Source of the DNA: Flemingiibacterium sp964603455
GTDB lineage: Bacteria; Bacillota; Clostridia; Oscillospirales; CAG-272
DNA length: 39,241 nt
Direction of reading: 5' to 3'
Assembly: GCA_964603455.1 (NCBI GenBank)
Contig: CAZRVL010000013.1
Span: 1-39,241, forward strand
This document shows positions 7,273 through 15,640 of this stretch, in pieces (within the stretch, counting starts at the first letter, position 1; every line of letters begins with the position of its first letter). The position numbers and the translations under genes were made by a program. A model generated the notes under the pieces. It saw only the letters and a program-made list of their open reading frames with translations, was not told the origin of the DNA and ran no database searches.

Positions 7273-9315
7273 ATGAACTCACCGCTTTCAAATTCAAAAT
7301 GGATAGCACCCGATGAAGCCTCCGCCTCACCTGTCATCGTCCGCAGATTCAATGCAAACTCAACCGAAAACGCAAAAATATACGTTACAGGACTCGGATA
7401 TTTTGAAGCCCGCCTGAACGGAAAAAAGCTCGGAAACGATATGCTCTCTCCGAACCCGACCGACTATGAGGAAAGGAAATTCGAAAAGATAACCTATCCC
7501 TGCCGCGATCATTTCACGCACAGAATATACTATAAGACCTTCGACCTTTCCGAAATGCTCAAGGACGGCGAAAACATCCTCGAAATCCAGCTCGCCGGCG
7601 GATGGTTCATACAGGACGAACGAATAGCCGAGGGCGAGATGTCCTATGGCAAAAGAGTAAAATGTATATACTCGATAGAATTTGAGGATCGAACGATACG
7701 CTCCGATGGAAGTGAGACATGGTATCAGAGCGAGATAATCTACTCGAATCTGTTCATCGGAGAGATAATCGACCCGACTGTCACCAAAAACGAAAAAAAT
7801 GTTATGACTCTGCCAAATCCAAGCTCCGAGCTATGCCATGAGATCGGCACGCCCGACCGAATAATAAGATACATAACTCCGAAAAAGCTCAGTGAAAATA
7901 TCTTCGATGCAGGTGAAAACATAACCGGCTTCGTCAAGGTAAGCTCTAAAAAGGGCTATATCGGTAAAATAAAGTTGACCTTTGCCGAAAACATCCAAAA
8001 CGATGACCTATTTCTGAAATCCACAGGAAACGGATATATCACCGCAACAGGAAAAAATCAAACAATGACCGACACCTTTATCTGTGACGGCACAGAGCGC
8101 ACATATGAGCCGAAATTCGTCTGGCATTGCTTCAGATATTTTAAGATCGAAGGAGAATTTGAAAGTGTTGAGGTAGTCGTAGTCCATGCCGATGTTAAGG
8201 TTACATCGACCTTCGAATCGGACAGCGAAGGCTGCAACTTCCTCTATGACGCATATATCCGAACAGAGCTTGACAATATGCACGGCAGCTTTCCGTCCGA
8301 CTGTCCGCACCGCGAACGTCTCGGATATACCGGAGACGGTCAGATAACCGCACCGACCGCAATGCTTTTGCTTGACAGCCGCGAATTTTACAGAAAATGG
8401 ATACAGGATATTCTCGACTGCCAAGACCCCGATACAGGTCATATACAGCATACTGCACCCTTCATGGGCGGAGGCGGAGGTCCCGGCGGATGGGGCTGTG
8501 CCGTCGTCATAGTTCCGTACCATTTCTGGAAGATCTTCGGCGAAAGCTCTATAATAAAAGAGACCTATTCGGCGATGGAAAAGTGGATAAAATACCTCAC
8601 AGACCACAGCGAAAATTCTCTTGTAGTGCGTGATGAGGAGGGCGGCTGGTGTCTCGGAGACTGGTGTACGCTCGAAAAATGCAAGCTACCCGAACCGCTC
8701 GTGAACAGCTATTATCTGATAATAAGTCTAAGAATGATGCGCGAGATGGCAAACGAGATCGGAACAGCCTTCGCATATGATAAGCTCGAAAAGGACACGC
8801 TCGAAGCCGTAAAAAGCAATTATTTCAGAGGAGAATACGACAAAACACAGGGCAGACTCGTCTACGGTGCAGCACTCGGAATAGTCAGAGCGGACGAATG
8901 CGCCGAATACTACGATGACCTCGGACATTTCGACACGGGATTTCTCGCGACCGACATCCTCTGTGAGCTGCTCTTTGAGTCGGGACACGCCGACACCTTC
9001 GGAAAACTCATCGAAAACGATTCACTCGGCAGCTACCTCTATATGAAGCGGAACGGTGCGACAACGATATGGGAAGCATGGCAGGGATGGTCATCACATT
9101 GTCATCCGATGTTCGGAGGACCTGCAAGACAGCTGTTTTCGGGAATACTCGGCATAAGACCGACAAAGCCAGGCTTTGAAAGCTATGAGATAAATCCGCA
9201 GCTCCCGGACTCTATGAACTACGCCAAAGGCTCGATAGAAACATCTAAAGGAAGACTCACCGTTGAGTTAAAGCGCATAAACGGAAAAGTAGAAGTAAAA
9301 AGCACGCTTGAATAA
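7273..9315 (+). CDS. Alpha-L-rhamnosidase-like glycosidase (GH78)
   Basis: GH78 enzymes release L-rhamnose from glycosides by an inverting mechanism. This 680-residue protein has an N-terminal beta domain (SKWIAPDEA, YFEARLNGKKLG) and an (alpha/alpha)6 barrel. The GH78 motif DCPHRERLGYTGD gives D343, E348 and D355, with the same spacing as the known catalytic residues of Bacillus RhaB. IWEAW supplies the likely catalytic base E601. There is no signal peptide, so it acts in the cytosol on imported glycosides. The ATG at 7273 is preferred over the upstream in-frame start because GAAAGGA lies 7 bases before it. It is divergent from an AraC gene and ends before an intrinsic terminator. Substrate is inferred from family only. 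Confidence 0.9.
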   Translation: MNSPLSNSKWIAPDEASASPVIVRRFNANSTENAKIYVTGLGYFEARLNGKKLGNDMLSPNPTDYEERKFEKITYPCRDHFTHRIYYKTFDLSEMLKDGENILEIQLAGGWFIQDERIAEGEMSYGKRVKCIYSIEFEDRTIRSDGSETWYQSEIIYSNLFIGEIIDPTVTKNEKNVMTLPNPSSELCHEIGTPDRIIRYITPKKLSENIFDAGENITGFVKVSSKKGYIGKIKLTFAENIQNDDLFLKSTGNGYITATGKNQTMTDTFICDGTERTYEPKFVWHCFRYFKIEGEFESVEVVVVHADVKVTSTFESDSEGCNFLYDAYIRTELDNMHGSFPSDCPHRERLGYTGDGQITAPTAMLLLDSREFYRKWIQDILDCQDPDTGHIQHTAPFMGGGGGPGGWGCAVVIVPYHFWKIFGESSIIKETYSAMEKWIKYLTDHSENSLVVRDEEGGWCLGDWCTLEKCKLPEPLVNSYYLIISLRMMREMANEIGTAFAYDKLEKDTLEAVKSNYFRGEYDKTQGRLVYGAALGIVRADECAEYYDDLGHFDTGFLATDILCELLFESGHADTFGKLIENDSLGSYLYMKRNGATTIWEAWQGWSSHCHPMFGGPARQLFSGILGIRPTKPGFESYEINPQLPDSMNYAKGSIETSKGRLTVELKRINGKVEVKSTLE

Positions 9316-9487
9316 CGTCTTAATTTTTCAAAAGTCAATACGTTGATAACAGCTTTATCTTCCCTCTCGAAGCGATAAAACTTTCGGTGAGAAGCTTTTG
9401 ATAACACATCATACTGCTGCTTTGCAAAGTGATATGTTATACAGCCAACCTTTTGCATTTTAAAATATAGCTGCTGCAACAGACAGA

Positions 9488-9519
9488 ATATCTCGCCTTT
9501 ATGCGGGATATTTTGTTTT
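9488..9519 (+). terminator. Intrinsic terminator after the GH78 gene
   Basis: A 9-bp stem with one T-G wobble (ATATCTCGC / GCGGGATAT, 9488-9496 with 9503-9511) is followed by TTTTGTTTT. It lies about 170 bases after the GH78 stop. The stretch 9316-9487 also holds an imperfect inverted repeat (ATAACACATCA / TGATATGTTAT) but no gene. Confidence 0.7.
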
Positions 9520-9524
9520 ATCCG

Positions 9525-9554
9525 AAAAAAATTCACCGAGCATAAAGCTCGGTG
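9525..9554 (-). terminator. Intrinsic terminator after the CBM9-like gene
   Basis: On the minus strand a perfect 8-bp stem CACCGAGC / GCTCGGTG with a 5-base loop is followed by AATTTTTTT. It ends transcription of the gene whose stop is at 9583. Confidence 0.85.
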
Positions 9555-9582
9555 AAAGCAATGAAAAAGATAGTAGTTTAAA

Positions 9583-10341
9583 TTATCTGCGCTTCTTGGA
9601 AACAACTACTGCGCCGGATGCTGCTGCGAGAAGAGCTGCGACAGCAGTAAGGTCAGCAGTCTGAGCTGCGGCTGCCGGCTTAGCAGCGGCTGCGGAGACC
9701 TTCTTGTCCGAAAGAGTGATGTAGTCGAACTTAGCAACTTCGTTCTCGGAAGCATTTCCGGACTGTGCCGAACGCACTATTGTACGAGTGGAGTTTCCAC
9801 CGGACATATCATCGAGAAGAAGGTTTATACCGATACCCGAACCTGCCTCGACACCATCCGGAAGAATCGCCTTAGTTTCAACTATGTAAGAATTTTCGGT
9901 ATTGGTAGCCTTTGCCTCGATAGCTTCGAGAGTAGCATCTCCTGCCTTAACAACAGTACCATCATAGTGAATCAGCCATTTGTGACGAGTCGAACCGTCG
10001 TTCTTCCAGTCATATGTGATCTCAACACCGTCAAGCTCCCATGCGTTCTTTGAAAGATCGATCTCGCAAAGATCGGGGTCGGTTACTTCAAATGCACAAT
10101 AAAGACCGTCATCGTTCCAAATCATATATACCTTCGCATTTGCATGATTGCCGTCAGCAAGATTTACATCGACAACAAGTCCCTTCTTGTATACATCATC
10201 GAGTTTTCCGTCAAGTACGACCTTATCGGACGATGTGGGAACTTCACCCCAGCAACCGTAGTCCTTATGAGCCGAAACACCTGCGCTCATGGTAGCGGTG
10301 CAAAGAAGTGCTGCAAGTGCAAAAGAGAAAATTTTTTTCAT
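9583..10341 (-). CDS. Secreted CBM9/DOMON-like carbohydrate-binding protein with C-terminal wall/membrane anchor
   Basis: A signal peptide (MKKIFSFALAALLCTATMSAGVSA) starts the 252-residue protein. The middle 180 residues resemble the CBM9-like sugar-binding beta sandwich: VVLDGKLDDVYKKG, VYMIWNDDGLYCAFEVTDPD and WELDGVEITYDW. After an Ala-Pro-rich linker the tail is QTAD, a hydrophobic stretch of about 18 residues and KKRR, which resembles the sortase-type sorting signals of gut Clostridia in which a TAD motif replaces LPXTG. It probably displays a glycan-binding domain on the cell surface. The start has GGAGG 7 bases upstream. It follows an AraC gene on the same strand and has its own likely promoter. 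No catalytic domain is present. Confidence 0.82.
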   Translation of the reverse strand: MKKIFSFALAALLCTATMSAGVSAHKDYGCWGEVPTSSDKVVLDGKLDDVYKKGLVVDVNLADGNHANAKVYMIWNDDGLYCAFEVTDPDLCEIDLSKNAWELDGVEITYDWKNDGSTRHKWLIHYDGTVVKAGDATLEAIEAKATNTENSYIVETKAILPDGVEAGSGIGINLLLDDMSGGNSTRTIVRSAQSGNASENEVAKFDYITLSDKKVSAAAAKPAAAAQTADLTAVAALLAAASGAVVVSKKRR

Positions 10342-10384
10342 AATAGTGCCTCCGAACTATATTTTTCAGCCGAATACTTCATCT

Positions 10385-10435
10385 TATCTCGGCTGAGATT
10401 AGTTATATTATGCATCATTTAAAAATGAATTTCAA
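10385..10435 (-). promoter_or_regulatory. Promoter and candidate operator of the CBM9-like gene
   Basis: TTGAAA (10435-10430) and CATAAT (10412-10407) are 17 bases apart on the minus strand. Just downstream of the -10, 10385-10398 reads ATCTCGGCTGAGAT, a palindrome with one mismatched pair that could bind a repressor or the adjacent AraC protein. Confidence 0.55.
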
Positions 10436-10464
10436 TGTATTTTTCAACGCATTTGTTGTATAAT

Positions 10465-11268
10465 TCAACACTCACGGCATTTTTTGATAAATTCTCTCGG
10501 CGGTATACCGAACCATTCCTTGAACACCTTCGAAAAATACAGCGCATCCGAATATCCGCACGCAGCAGCTGCTTCCTTAACACTAAGCATTCCGCTCTCG
10601 AAAAGTCTTTTCGCGTGTTCCATCCGAAGTCCACGCAGATATTCCGAATATGTGCGCTTCACGAGCCTTGAAAACGCCGCAGAAACATACTTCGGGCTAT
10701 ATGAAAATCTTTCGCTGACACTTATCAGATTCAGTCCCTCATCGGTAAAATTCAGATCGGTGTAGCTTTTCAGCTTCAATATCCCGTTGTCGAAATCTTC
10801 CGTCCGAGACTCCTCGCAGCTGTTACAGAGTGAAGATAAGGTCAATAGCAGCAGTCCCTCCGCCGCAAGATCCATTCCTTCATCAGAGGTCTCGAAAAAT
10901 TCATTTTTCCATCTCTCACAAATATCAAACTTCCCGCCGAACACCGCTCTGCTTACATCCGCCCCGACACGTTCGAGCAATCCTGCCGCCCTCGAACCAA
11001 CAAAGCTTATGTATATGTACTGCAGACCGCCCGAATTTTCTATATAATACGGCTTTGCGGAAAAAGTAAAAAACAGATCGCCTTCTTGGATTTCACAAAC
11101 ACCGAGCGCAGTATGCAAAAAGCCCGAGCCGCTCGTCACCGCGTGCAAGGAATATGCCGCAGGTGTCACAAGCTTCTGCGGAAATTCAGCCGTTTTTTCA
11201 TAAACAAAATTGATTATCGTGATGTCCGCAGAGTTTTCGGTGCGCACGAAACGACAGATATTGTCCAT
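10465..11268 (-). CDS. AraC-family transcriptional regulator
   Basis: The 267-residue protein has a cupin-like sensor half (HAVTSGSGFLHTALGVCEIQEGDLFFTF) and an AraC HTH at the C-terminus. The HTH includes LISVSERFSYSPKYVSAAF and the second motif AAAACGYSDALYFSKVFKE, then G-I-P-P-R-E-F. GGGAGGGGA precedes the ATG. A consensus promoter serves it, and it is divergent from the Gfo/Idh/MocA gene and upstream of the surface CBM9-like gene, so either or both may be its targets. Inducer unknown. Confidence 0.92.
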   Translation of the reverse strand: MDNICRFVRTENSADITIINFVYEKTAEFPQKLVTPAAYSLHAVTSGSGFLHTALGVCEIQEGDLFFTFSAKPYYIENSGGLQYIYISFVGSRAAGLLERVGADVSRAVFGGKFDICERWKNEFFETSDEGMDLAAEGLLLLTLSSLCNSCEESRTEDFDNGILKLKSYTDLNFTDEGLNLISVSERFSYSPKYVSAAFSRLVKRTYSEYLRGLRMEHAKRLFESGMLSVKEAAAACGYSDALYFSKVFKEWFGIPPREFIKKCREC

Positions 11269-11288
11269 ATATCTCCCCTCCCGAATAA

Positions 11289-11317
11289 ATTATATCATAT
11301 GCTCTTTGGTTTGTCAA
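11289..11317 (-). promoter_or_regulatory. Consensus promoter of the AraC gene
   Basis: Minus strand TTGACA (11317-11312) and TATAAT (11294-11289) are 17 bases apart, a perfect SigA consensus. Confidence 0.85.
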
Positions 11318-11337
11318 TGGCATATTTACATATAATC

Positions 11338-11352
11338 ATGGAAAAATTCCAT
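11338..11352. promoter_or_regulatory. 15-bp palindrome, candidate AraC operator
   Basis: ATGGAA-AAA-TTCCAT is a perfect dyad between the two divergent promoters. It touches the -35 hexamer of the oxidoreductase promoter at 11352, so a bound protein there could block or recruit RNA polymerase. Confidence 0.5.
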
Positions 11353-11380
11353 TTACACCGGCAAAAAAATCTGATATAAT
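11352..11380 (+). promoter_or_regulatory. Promoter of the Gfo/Idh/MocA gene
   Basis: TTTACA (11352-11357) and TATAAT (11375-11380) are 17 bases apart, and the -10 is extended by an upstream TGA. Confidence 0.82.
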
Positions 11381-11437
11381 AATGTCATATCAAGGCATGT
11401 CTGCCTATAGATCAAAAACGGAAGGATGGATAATATC

Positions 11438-12676
11438 ATGAAAAAATGCAGAATAGGAGTTGTCGGCATAGGACGCGGAGGCATGATGTGGAAATACTGC
11501 CGTGACGCGGAAAACGCTGAGCTTGTCGCGATATGCGATAAATGGGAGGAAGGGCTTGAAAAGGTCAAGAACGAGCTCGGCAGAGATACAATAAACTATT
11601 ACACCGACTACGAGGAATTTCTCAAAGAGGATATGGACGCAGTAATGCTCGCAAACTATGCAAATGAGCACGCCCCCTTCGCAATCAAGGCGATGGAAGC
11701 AGGCAAAAACGTAATAAGTGAGGTGCTTCCCTGCCAAACTATGTCAGAAGCGGTAAAGCTCATCGAATGTGTCGAGCGCACAAAAAAGACCTACTGCTAT
11801 GCTGAAAATTACTGCTTCATGAGCGCACCGCATGAGATGCGCGAAAAATACCGTGCAGGTCTGCTCGGCGAATTTGAATACGGTGAGGGCGAATATGTAC
11901 ATAACTGCGAGCCTATCTGGACAGACATAACCTACGGTGAAAGAGAGCATTGGAGAAATGCTATGACTGCATTCTTCTACTGCACTCACTCGGCAGGCCC
12001 GATCATACATATCACCGGAATGCGTCCGACCAAAGTCACAGGCTTTGAAATGCCCTTCAACGCCAGAACTGCGCGAATGGGCGCACGTGCAGGCGCGGCG
12101 GCTGTAGAAATGGTAACACTTGAAAACGGCGCGGTATTCAAGAGCATTCACGGAAATCTCGCAAAGGATTCGATCTGGTACACAGTATACGGCTCAAAAG
12201 GCAGAATGGAATCGGCGCGTGAGGATGCAAGACAAAACAATGTCAGCCGCGTATATCAGTTCCTCGACAGTTATGACGGTGCAAACGATGCAAAGCTCGA
12301 AACATATGTTCCCGAATATCCGATGTCGGATAAGGCTAAAGCACACGGTCACGGCGGAAGCGACTTCTTCTGTCTGCACAATGCCATCGACCGCATAATG
12401 GGCAAAGACACCGAATATATCGATGTCTATGAAGCTGTAGATATGTGGATGTGCGGCTTCTTCGGATATATCTCAGTGCTGAACGGCGGAATTCCGCAGG
12501 ATATACCAAATCTCCGCGATGTATCGGCACGCGATGAATGGCGCAACGACCGCCGCTGCACTGATCCGAAGGTCGCAGGCGATCAGCTTCTTCCCTCCTA
12601 TTCAAAAGGAACGCCCGATATTCCGGACGAGATATACGATGCACGCCGCCGTAAATGGGAAGAAGCACATAAATAA
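11438..12676 (+). CDS. Gfo/Idh/MocA-family oxidoreductase
   Basis: NAD(P)-dependent sugar oxidoreductases of this family have an N-terminal Rossmann fold and a C-terminal alpha/beta substrate domain. Here the nucleotide site is RIGVVGIGRGGM near the start, followed by AELVAICDKWEEG. The usual EKP motif with its catalytic lysine is replaced by SEVLPCQT, so classical dehydrogenase chemistry may be altered. The C-terminal half has YVHNCEPIW and HSAGPIIHITGMRPTKVTGF. The protein is 412 residues from the ATG at 11438; an in-frame ATG at 11426 directly abuts AGG and leaves no spacing. It is cytosolic, stands alone, and is divergent from an AraC gene. The substrate cannot be read from the sequence. 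Confidence 0.88.
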   Translation: MKKCRIGVVGIGRGGMMWKYCRDAENAELVAICDKWEEGLEKVKNELGRDTINYYTDYEEFLKEDMDAVMLANYANEHAPFAIKAMEAGKNVISEVLPCQTMSEAVKLIECVERTKKTYCYAENYCFMSAPHEMREKYRAGLLGEFEYGEGEYVHNCEPIWTDITYGEREHWRNAMTAFFYCTHSAGPIIHITGMRPTKVTGFEMPFNARTARMGARAGAAAVEMVTLENGAVFKSIHGNLAKDSIWYTVYGSKGRMESAREDARQNNVSRVYQFLDSYDGANDAKLETYVPEYPMSDKAKAHGHGGSDFFCLHNAIDRIMGKDTEYIDVYEAVDMWMCGFFGYISVLNGGIPQDIPNLRDVSARDEWRNDRRCTDPKVAGDQLLPSYSKGTPDIPDEIYDARRRKWEEAHK

Positions 12677-12715
12677 AAAATATCCGGAGAAGCAGACCTT
12701 CTCCGGATATTTTTT
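12675..12715. terminator. Bidirectional intrinsic terminator between convergent genes
   Basis: An 18-bp perfect stem (12675-12692 with 12698-12715, core TATCCGGAGAAG) with a 5-base loop is flanked by A and T runs on both sides, so it works in both directions. It overlaps both neighbouring stop codons. Confidence 0.93.
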
Positions 12716-14768
12716 AATATTCCAAAACCTTTATTTCAAGCGGAGCAAGCACGAGCTTTTCCGGGAACCCTTCGGGACGGTCGGCAGAAAATACACATTC
12801 TCTCGGCTCTTTTGTCCAGTTGACAAAGAACTGAACCGACTTTTCGGAGGTCTTCCATGCTGTCGAAAGCACTGCAAATTCCATCGCAGGCTTTCCGTAT
12901 CTCATTTCGAGAGTCAGCTCATCACATTCGAAGCGCACAGGCTTTATCATGCGTGAATCTGCGAATACCTCGGGATATTTCTTATGGAAGCTCTGCATAT
13001 CCGCGACAAATCCGATTATCTCATCACGATCCGGAGTCTTCGAGAAATCGCGCATTCCCCAATGGAACATTACCTCTCCGTCATCATTCAGAACGAGCGT
13101 CAAAAGATCACCTGCGAGGAAGGAATATGCAAGACGCATCTCCAAAAGCTCGGTCGTATAGCCTAAAGGACAGGAGACCTGATTGCCCATGAAGTTTCTG
13201 AGATAAGGATGGAAAATATACGAATAGAGCGGTATTGCCTTTCCGAACATATAGCAAAGCTCATATCGGTTGTCCGAAAGTCTCAGCTCGTTTATGTACG
13301 GTTCAGCCGCCGCGGATTCACAGCCGAGCAGAGTGTTCGGGCATTTTTCCTTCCAGCCGCGAAGCAGCTCCTTCGAAGCCTTGGTCATCCATTTGCCGGG
13401 AACAGGCGGATGTCCGTGAGACTGTGAATAGCAGAAATACATTCCGCCGCCGTGATTCTGGTCGAGTGCCTGGATGTAATCTACTCCGCTCTTCAAAAGC
13501 GGTTCAAGTGCCTCGTCAAGTATTCCCTTTCCGAGCTCGGATGCCGGGCAGATGTCATATCCGGATCTCTGACCCGTGCATATACGGCTGTGCGGAAGCG
13601 ACTGATCTGGTGCTACGCAGAAGCCGTCCTTGTAATGATTTTCGATTATCTTGTCGGAAAGATTATATTCAGCAATAAGATTCGACTGTTCGGTAAATCC
13701 GAGTCCGCTGCAATAAACACCGAGCAGATTTCCGTCATCGTGCAGCTTTTTCATAAAGCTGTCGAACATCTCTATTCCGCCGTAGGGTGGGAAAACATAC
13801 GGCGGTGCCCAAGGCGCAGTGCCCTCCCAGTGCATGAGCAGCACCATGATACGCGAATTTGTCTTTTTCGAAAACTCATCTACAAGCGGAAGAACATTTT
13901 CATACGGAAAGAGCTTGTTAGGCTTCATCTCATCCATATCGTGTATTCCGCGCACCGGATAGGTTATAACGAGCGGAAGGTCGTTCTTATACCAGTCCGG
14001 AAGCTCTGTCTCGACCAACGGTCTCGCATCGAACGTATCTTCGAGCCATTCGCGGTAAATATCCGCTCCATCCTGCCAGTCTCCCTCAAATGCCTGCCAT
14101 ACGATCTCGGGAGTTTCAACATCACCCGAAAATTCTCCGCCCATGAATAAACGTGTGCGAAATTCGGTCGAATCCTCCTTGCAAAGGAAATCAAGTCCCT
14201 TCGGCGCACGCGAGCTGTCGTGTACACCCATATAGATACCGCAGTTTCCCTTAGTCCAGAGCATGAACTGCGCCGACAGCATATACGGGAACATCATGTA
14301 GCCGCCCTGAGACGGATATTCCGGATCATCCATTTTTGTCTTGTGTGTCTGATCATCGACCAGAAGTCCCTCGTTGTAAGAGGATATGACAGTAGATGTA
14401 CCGCCGTTCTTTTTGAGCTTTCCGAGGAAGTCAGCCGACGGAAAATCGATATATTCGACCGCAAGCTCCGAACGGTTCTTCAAATAAAGCCGCCAGGTTA
14501 TCCTGCTGCCGCCCATTATTTCGACTTTTACATCAAAATTCTCGAAGGCATACGATATTACCGCTGAATTTTCAGAGCATTCCACAGAGCGTTCAGCATC
14601 CGAGGGCTTGAATATATACGCATTTCCGCCACGGTCGCGTGTTCTTATCGAAAAAAGCTCCTTTGTCTCGCCGCACACCTCACCGTCAAGCTCGACCGAG
14701 CCTATCTTCAGAAGCTCGTCCGATATTCCAACCTTTAATTTGTCAGATCCTATGAAAAACATCTTCAC
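12714..14768 (-). CDS. Putative TIM-barrel glycosidase (DUF6259-like)
   Basis: This 684-residue protein has an N-terminal beta-sandwich region (about 1-230), a barrel-like centre and a C-terminal beta domain. It resembles the DUF6259 group of glycosidase-like proteins, related in layout to GH101-type barrels; this assignment is from memory. In the centre, D436 in YIQALDQNHGG and E484 in LLGCESAAAEPY stand at positions where barrel glycosidases of this type carry nucleophile and acid/base, which is inference. There is no signal peptide. It is divergent from the AraC-GH78 pair at 14834-17661 and probably works on the same substrate. The glycan is unknown. Confidence 0.7.
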   Translation of the reverse strand: MKMFFIGSDKLKVGISDELLKIGSVELDGEVCGETKELFSIRTRDRGGNAYIFKPSDAERSVECSENSAVISYAFENFDVKVEIMGGSRITWRLYLKNRSELAVEYIDFPSADFLGKLKKNGGTSTVISSYNEGLLVDDQTHKTKMDDPEYPSQGGYMMFPYMLSAQFMLWTKGNCGIYMGVHDSSRAPKGLDFLCKEDSTEFRTRLFMGGEFSGDVETPEIVWQAFEGDWQDGADIYREWLEDTFDARPLVETELPDWYKNDLPLVITYPVRGIHDMDEMKPNKLFPYENVLPLVDEFSKKTNSRIMVLLMHWEGTAPWAPPYVFPPYGGIEMFDSFMKKLHDDGNLLGVYCSGLGFTEQSNLIAEYNLSDKIIENHYKDGFCVAPDQSLPHSRICTGQRSGYDICPASELGKGILDEALEPLLKSGVDYIQALDQNHGGGMYFCYSQSHGHPPVPGKWMTKASKELLRGWKEKCPNTLLGCESAAAEPYINELRLSDNRYELCYMFGKAIPLYSYIFHPYLRNFMGNQVSCPLGYTTELLEMRLAYSFLAGDLLTLVLNDDGEVMFHWGMRDFSKTPDRDEIIGFVADMQSFHKKYPEVFADSRMIKPVRFECDELTLEMRYGKPAMEFAVLSTAWKTSEKSVQFFVNWTKEPRECVFSADRPEGFPEKLVLAPLEIKVLEY

Positions 14769-14774
14769 TACTCC

Positions 14775-14834
14775 TTGACTTTAATAAAAAAATATGTTAT
14801 AATAAATTATATCATATTTTAGGAGAGATTTCAA
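14775..14834. promoter_or_regulatory. Overlapping face-to-face promoters of the glycosidase and AraC genes
   Basis: Plus strand: TTGACT (14775-14780), 17 bases, TATAAT (14798-14803). Minus strand: TTGAAA (14834-14829), 17 bases, TATAAT (14811-14806). The two -10 elements are 2 bases apart and form the core of an inverted repeat of 12-bp arms with one mismatch (14792-14803 and 14806-14817). The two transcripts cannot easily start at the same time. The minus -35 overlaps the AraC start codon. Confidence 0.75.
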
Positions 14835-15640
14835 TGAAAAAAGTGGCGAATATCGTGCAAAAAAGCTCTTTCCCGGTCATTTTTCCGGACACTCCGGTAC
14901 TACAGCACGACAGTGTGGTCACAAGTCTCCCGAAAAATGAAATAACCGCACTTCACTACCACAATCTCTGCGAGGTCGGGATCTGCCGCTGCGGAAACGG
15001 ACTGTGGGTCGTCGAGGACAATGTAACCGCCATAAACGGCGGAGACATTATGATAGTTCCGGCAGGAGTACACCACTATTCCCGTGCAATATCGAGCTGC
15101 TGCTGTGAATTTATTTATTTTGACAGCGAAAAGCTCCTTGCGGACTGTGGGATAAATATCGGAATATCTCTGCCGTGCGGTCTGCACTCGGTGGTTTCGA
15201 GCGAGCTTCGCCCACTTTTGCGTGCAATGCTCGAAGCACGAGATAAAAAAGAAGCGGCACTCTGGTACGCATTGTTTTTGACAAAGCTCGGAGACGGTGA
15301 AAGAGAACCGCAAAAGATCGACCACGGAAAGCTCTCAGCCGCGATACATCTGATCACGACATCATATTCATCGGAATTGAACAACGACATCCTTGCCGCA
15401 GAATGCGGATTTTCAAAAAGCTGGTTCATCAAGGAATTTAAACGCGAATATTCGGTCTCACCGATAGAATTTCTCAACAACTTTCGCGTAAAGGTCGCCG
15501 CTGAGCTTTTAAAGGGTGATCTTTCGATAACCGAGATAGCCGAACGGAGCGGATTCGGCTCACCGTCAGACCTATACAGAAATTTCAAAAAAATAAAAAA
15601 ATGCTCACCATCGGAGTACAGAAAGGAAACCGAACGATGA
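14834..15640 (+). CDS. AraC-family transcriptional regulator with cupin sensor
   Basis: The cupin half has HYHNLCEVGICRCGNGLWVVE and GDIMIVPAGVHHYSRA. The HTH half has NNDILAAECGFSKSWFIKEF and EIAERSGFGSPSDLYRNFKK followed by C-S-P-S-E-Y-R. The 268-residue protein starts at an ATG preceded by AGGAGAG. Its stop overlaps the start of the GH78-like gene by 4 bases (ATGA), so regulator and enzyme are translated together, and a glycosidase gene is divergent. Together they form a self-contained glycoside-use unit. Confidence 0.94.
   Translation: MKKVANIVQKSSFPVIFPDTPVLQHDSVVTSLPKNEITALHYHNLCEVGICRCGNGLWVVEDNVTAINGGDIMIVPAGVHHYSRAISSCCCEFIYFDSEKLLADCGINIGISLPCGLHSVVSSELRPLLRAMLEARDKKEAALWYALFLTKLGDGEREPQKIDHGKLSAAIHLITTSYSSELNNDILAAECGFSKSWFIKEFKREYSVSPIEFLNNFRVKVAAELLKGDLSITEIAERSGFGSPSDLYRNFKKIKKCSPSEYRKETER

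Noticed and set aside
8008..8607. 199-codon minus-strand open frame
   Set aside because: It lies fully inside the GH78 gene in antisense, has no ribosome site and no recognisable protein features; codon bias of the real gene creates it.
9316..9487. A small gene or riboswitch after the first GH78 gene
   Set aside because: No open frame with a ribosome site and no convincing aptamer-like fold; only one imperfect inverted repeat is visible.
13452..14150. 232-codon plus-strand open frame
   Set aside because: Antisense to the glycosidase at 12714-14768; no start signal or domain seen.
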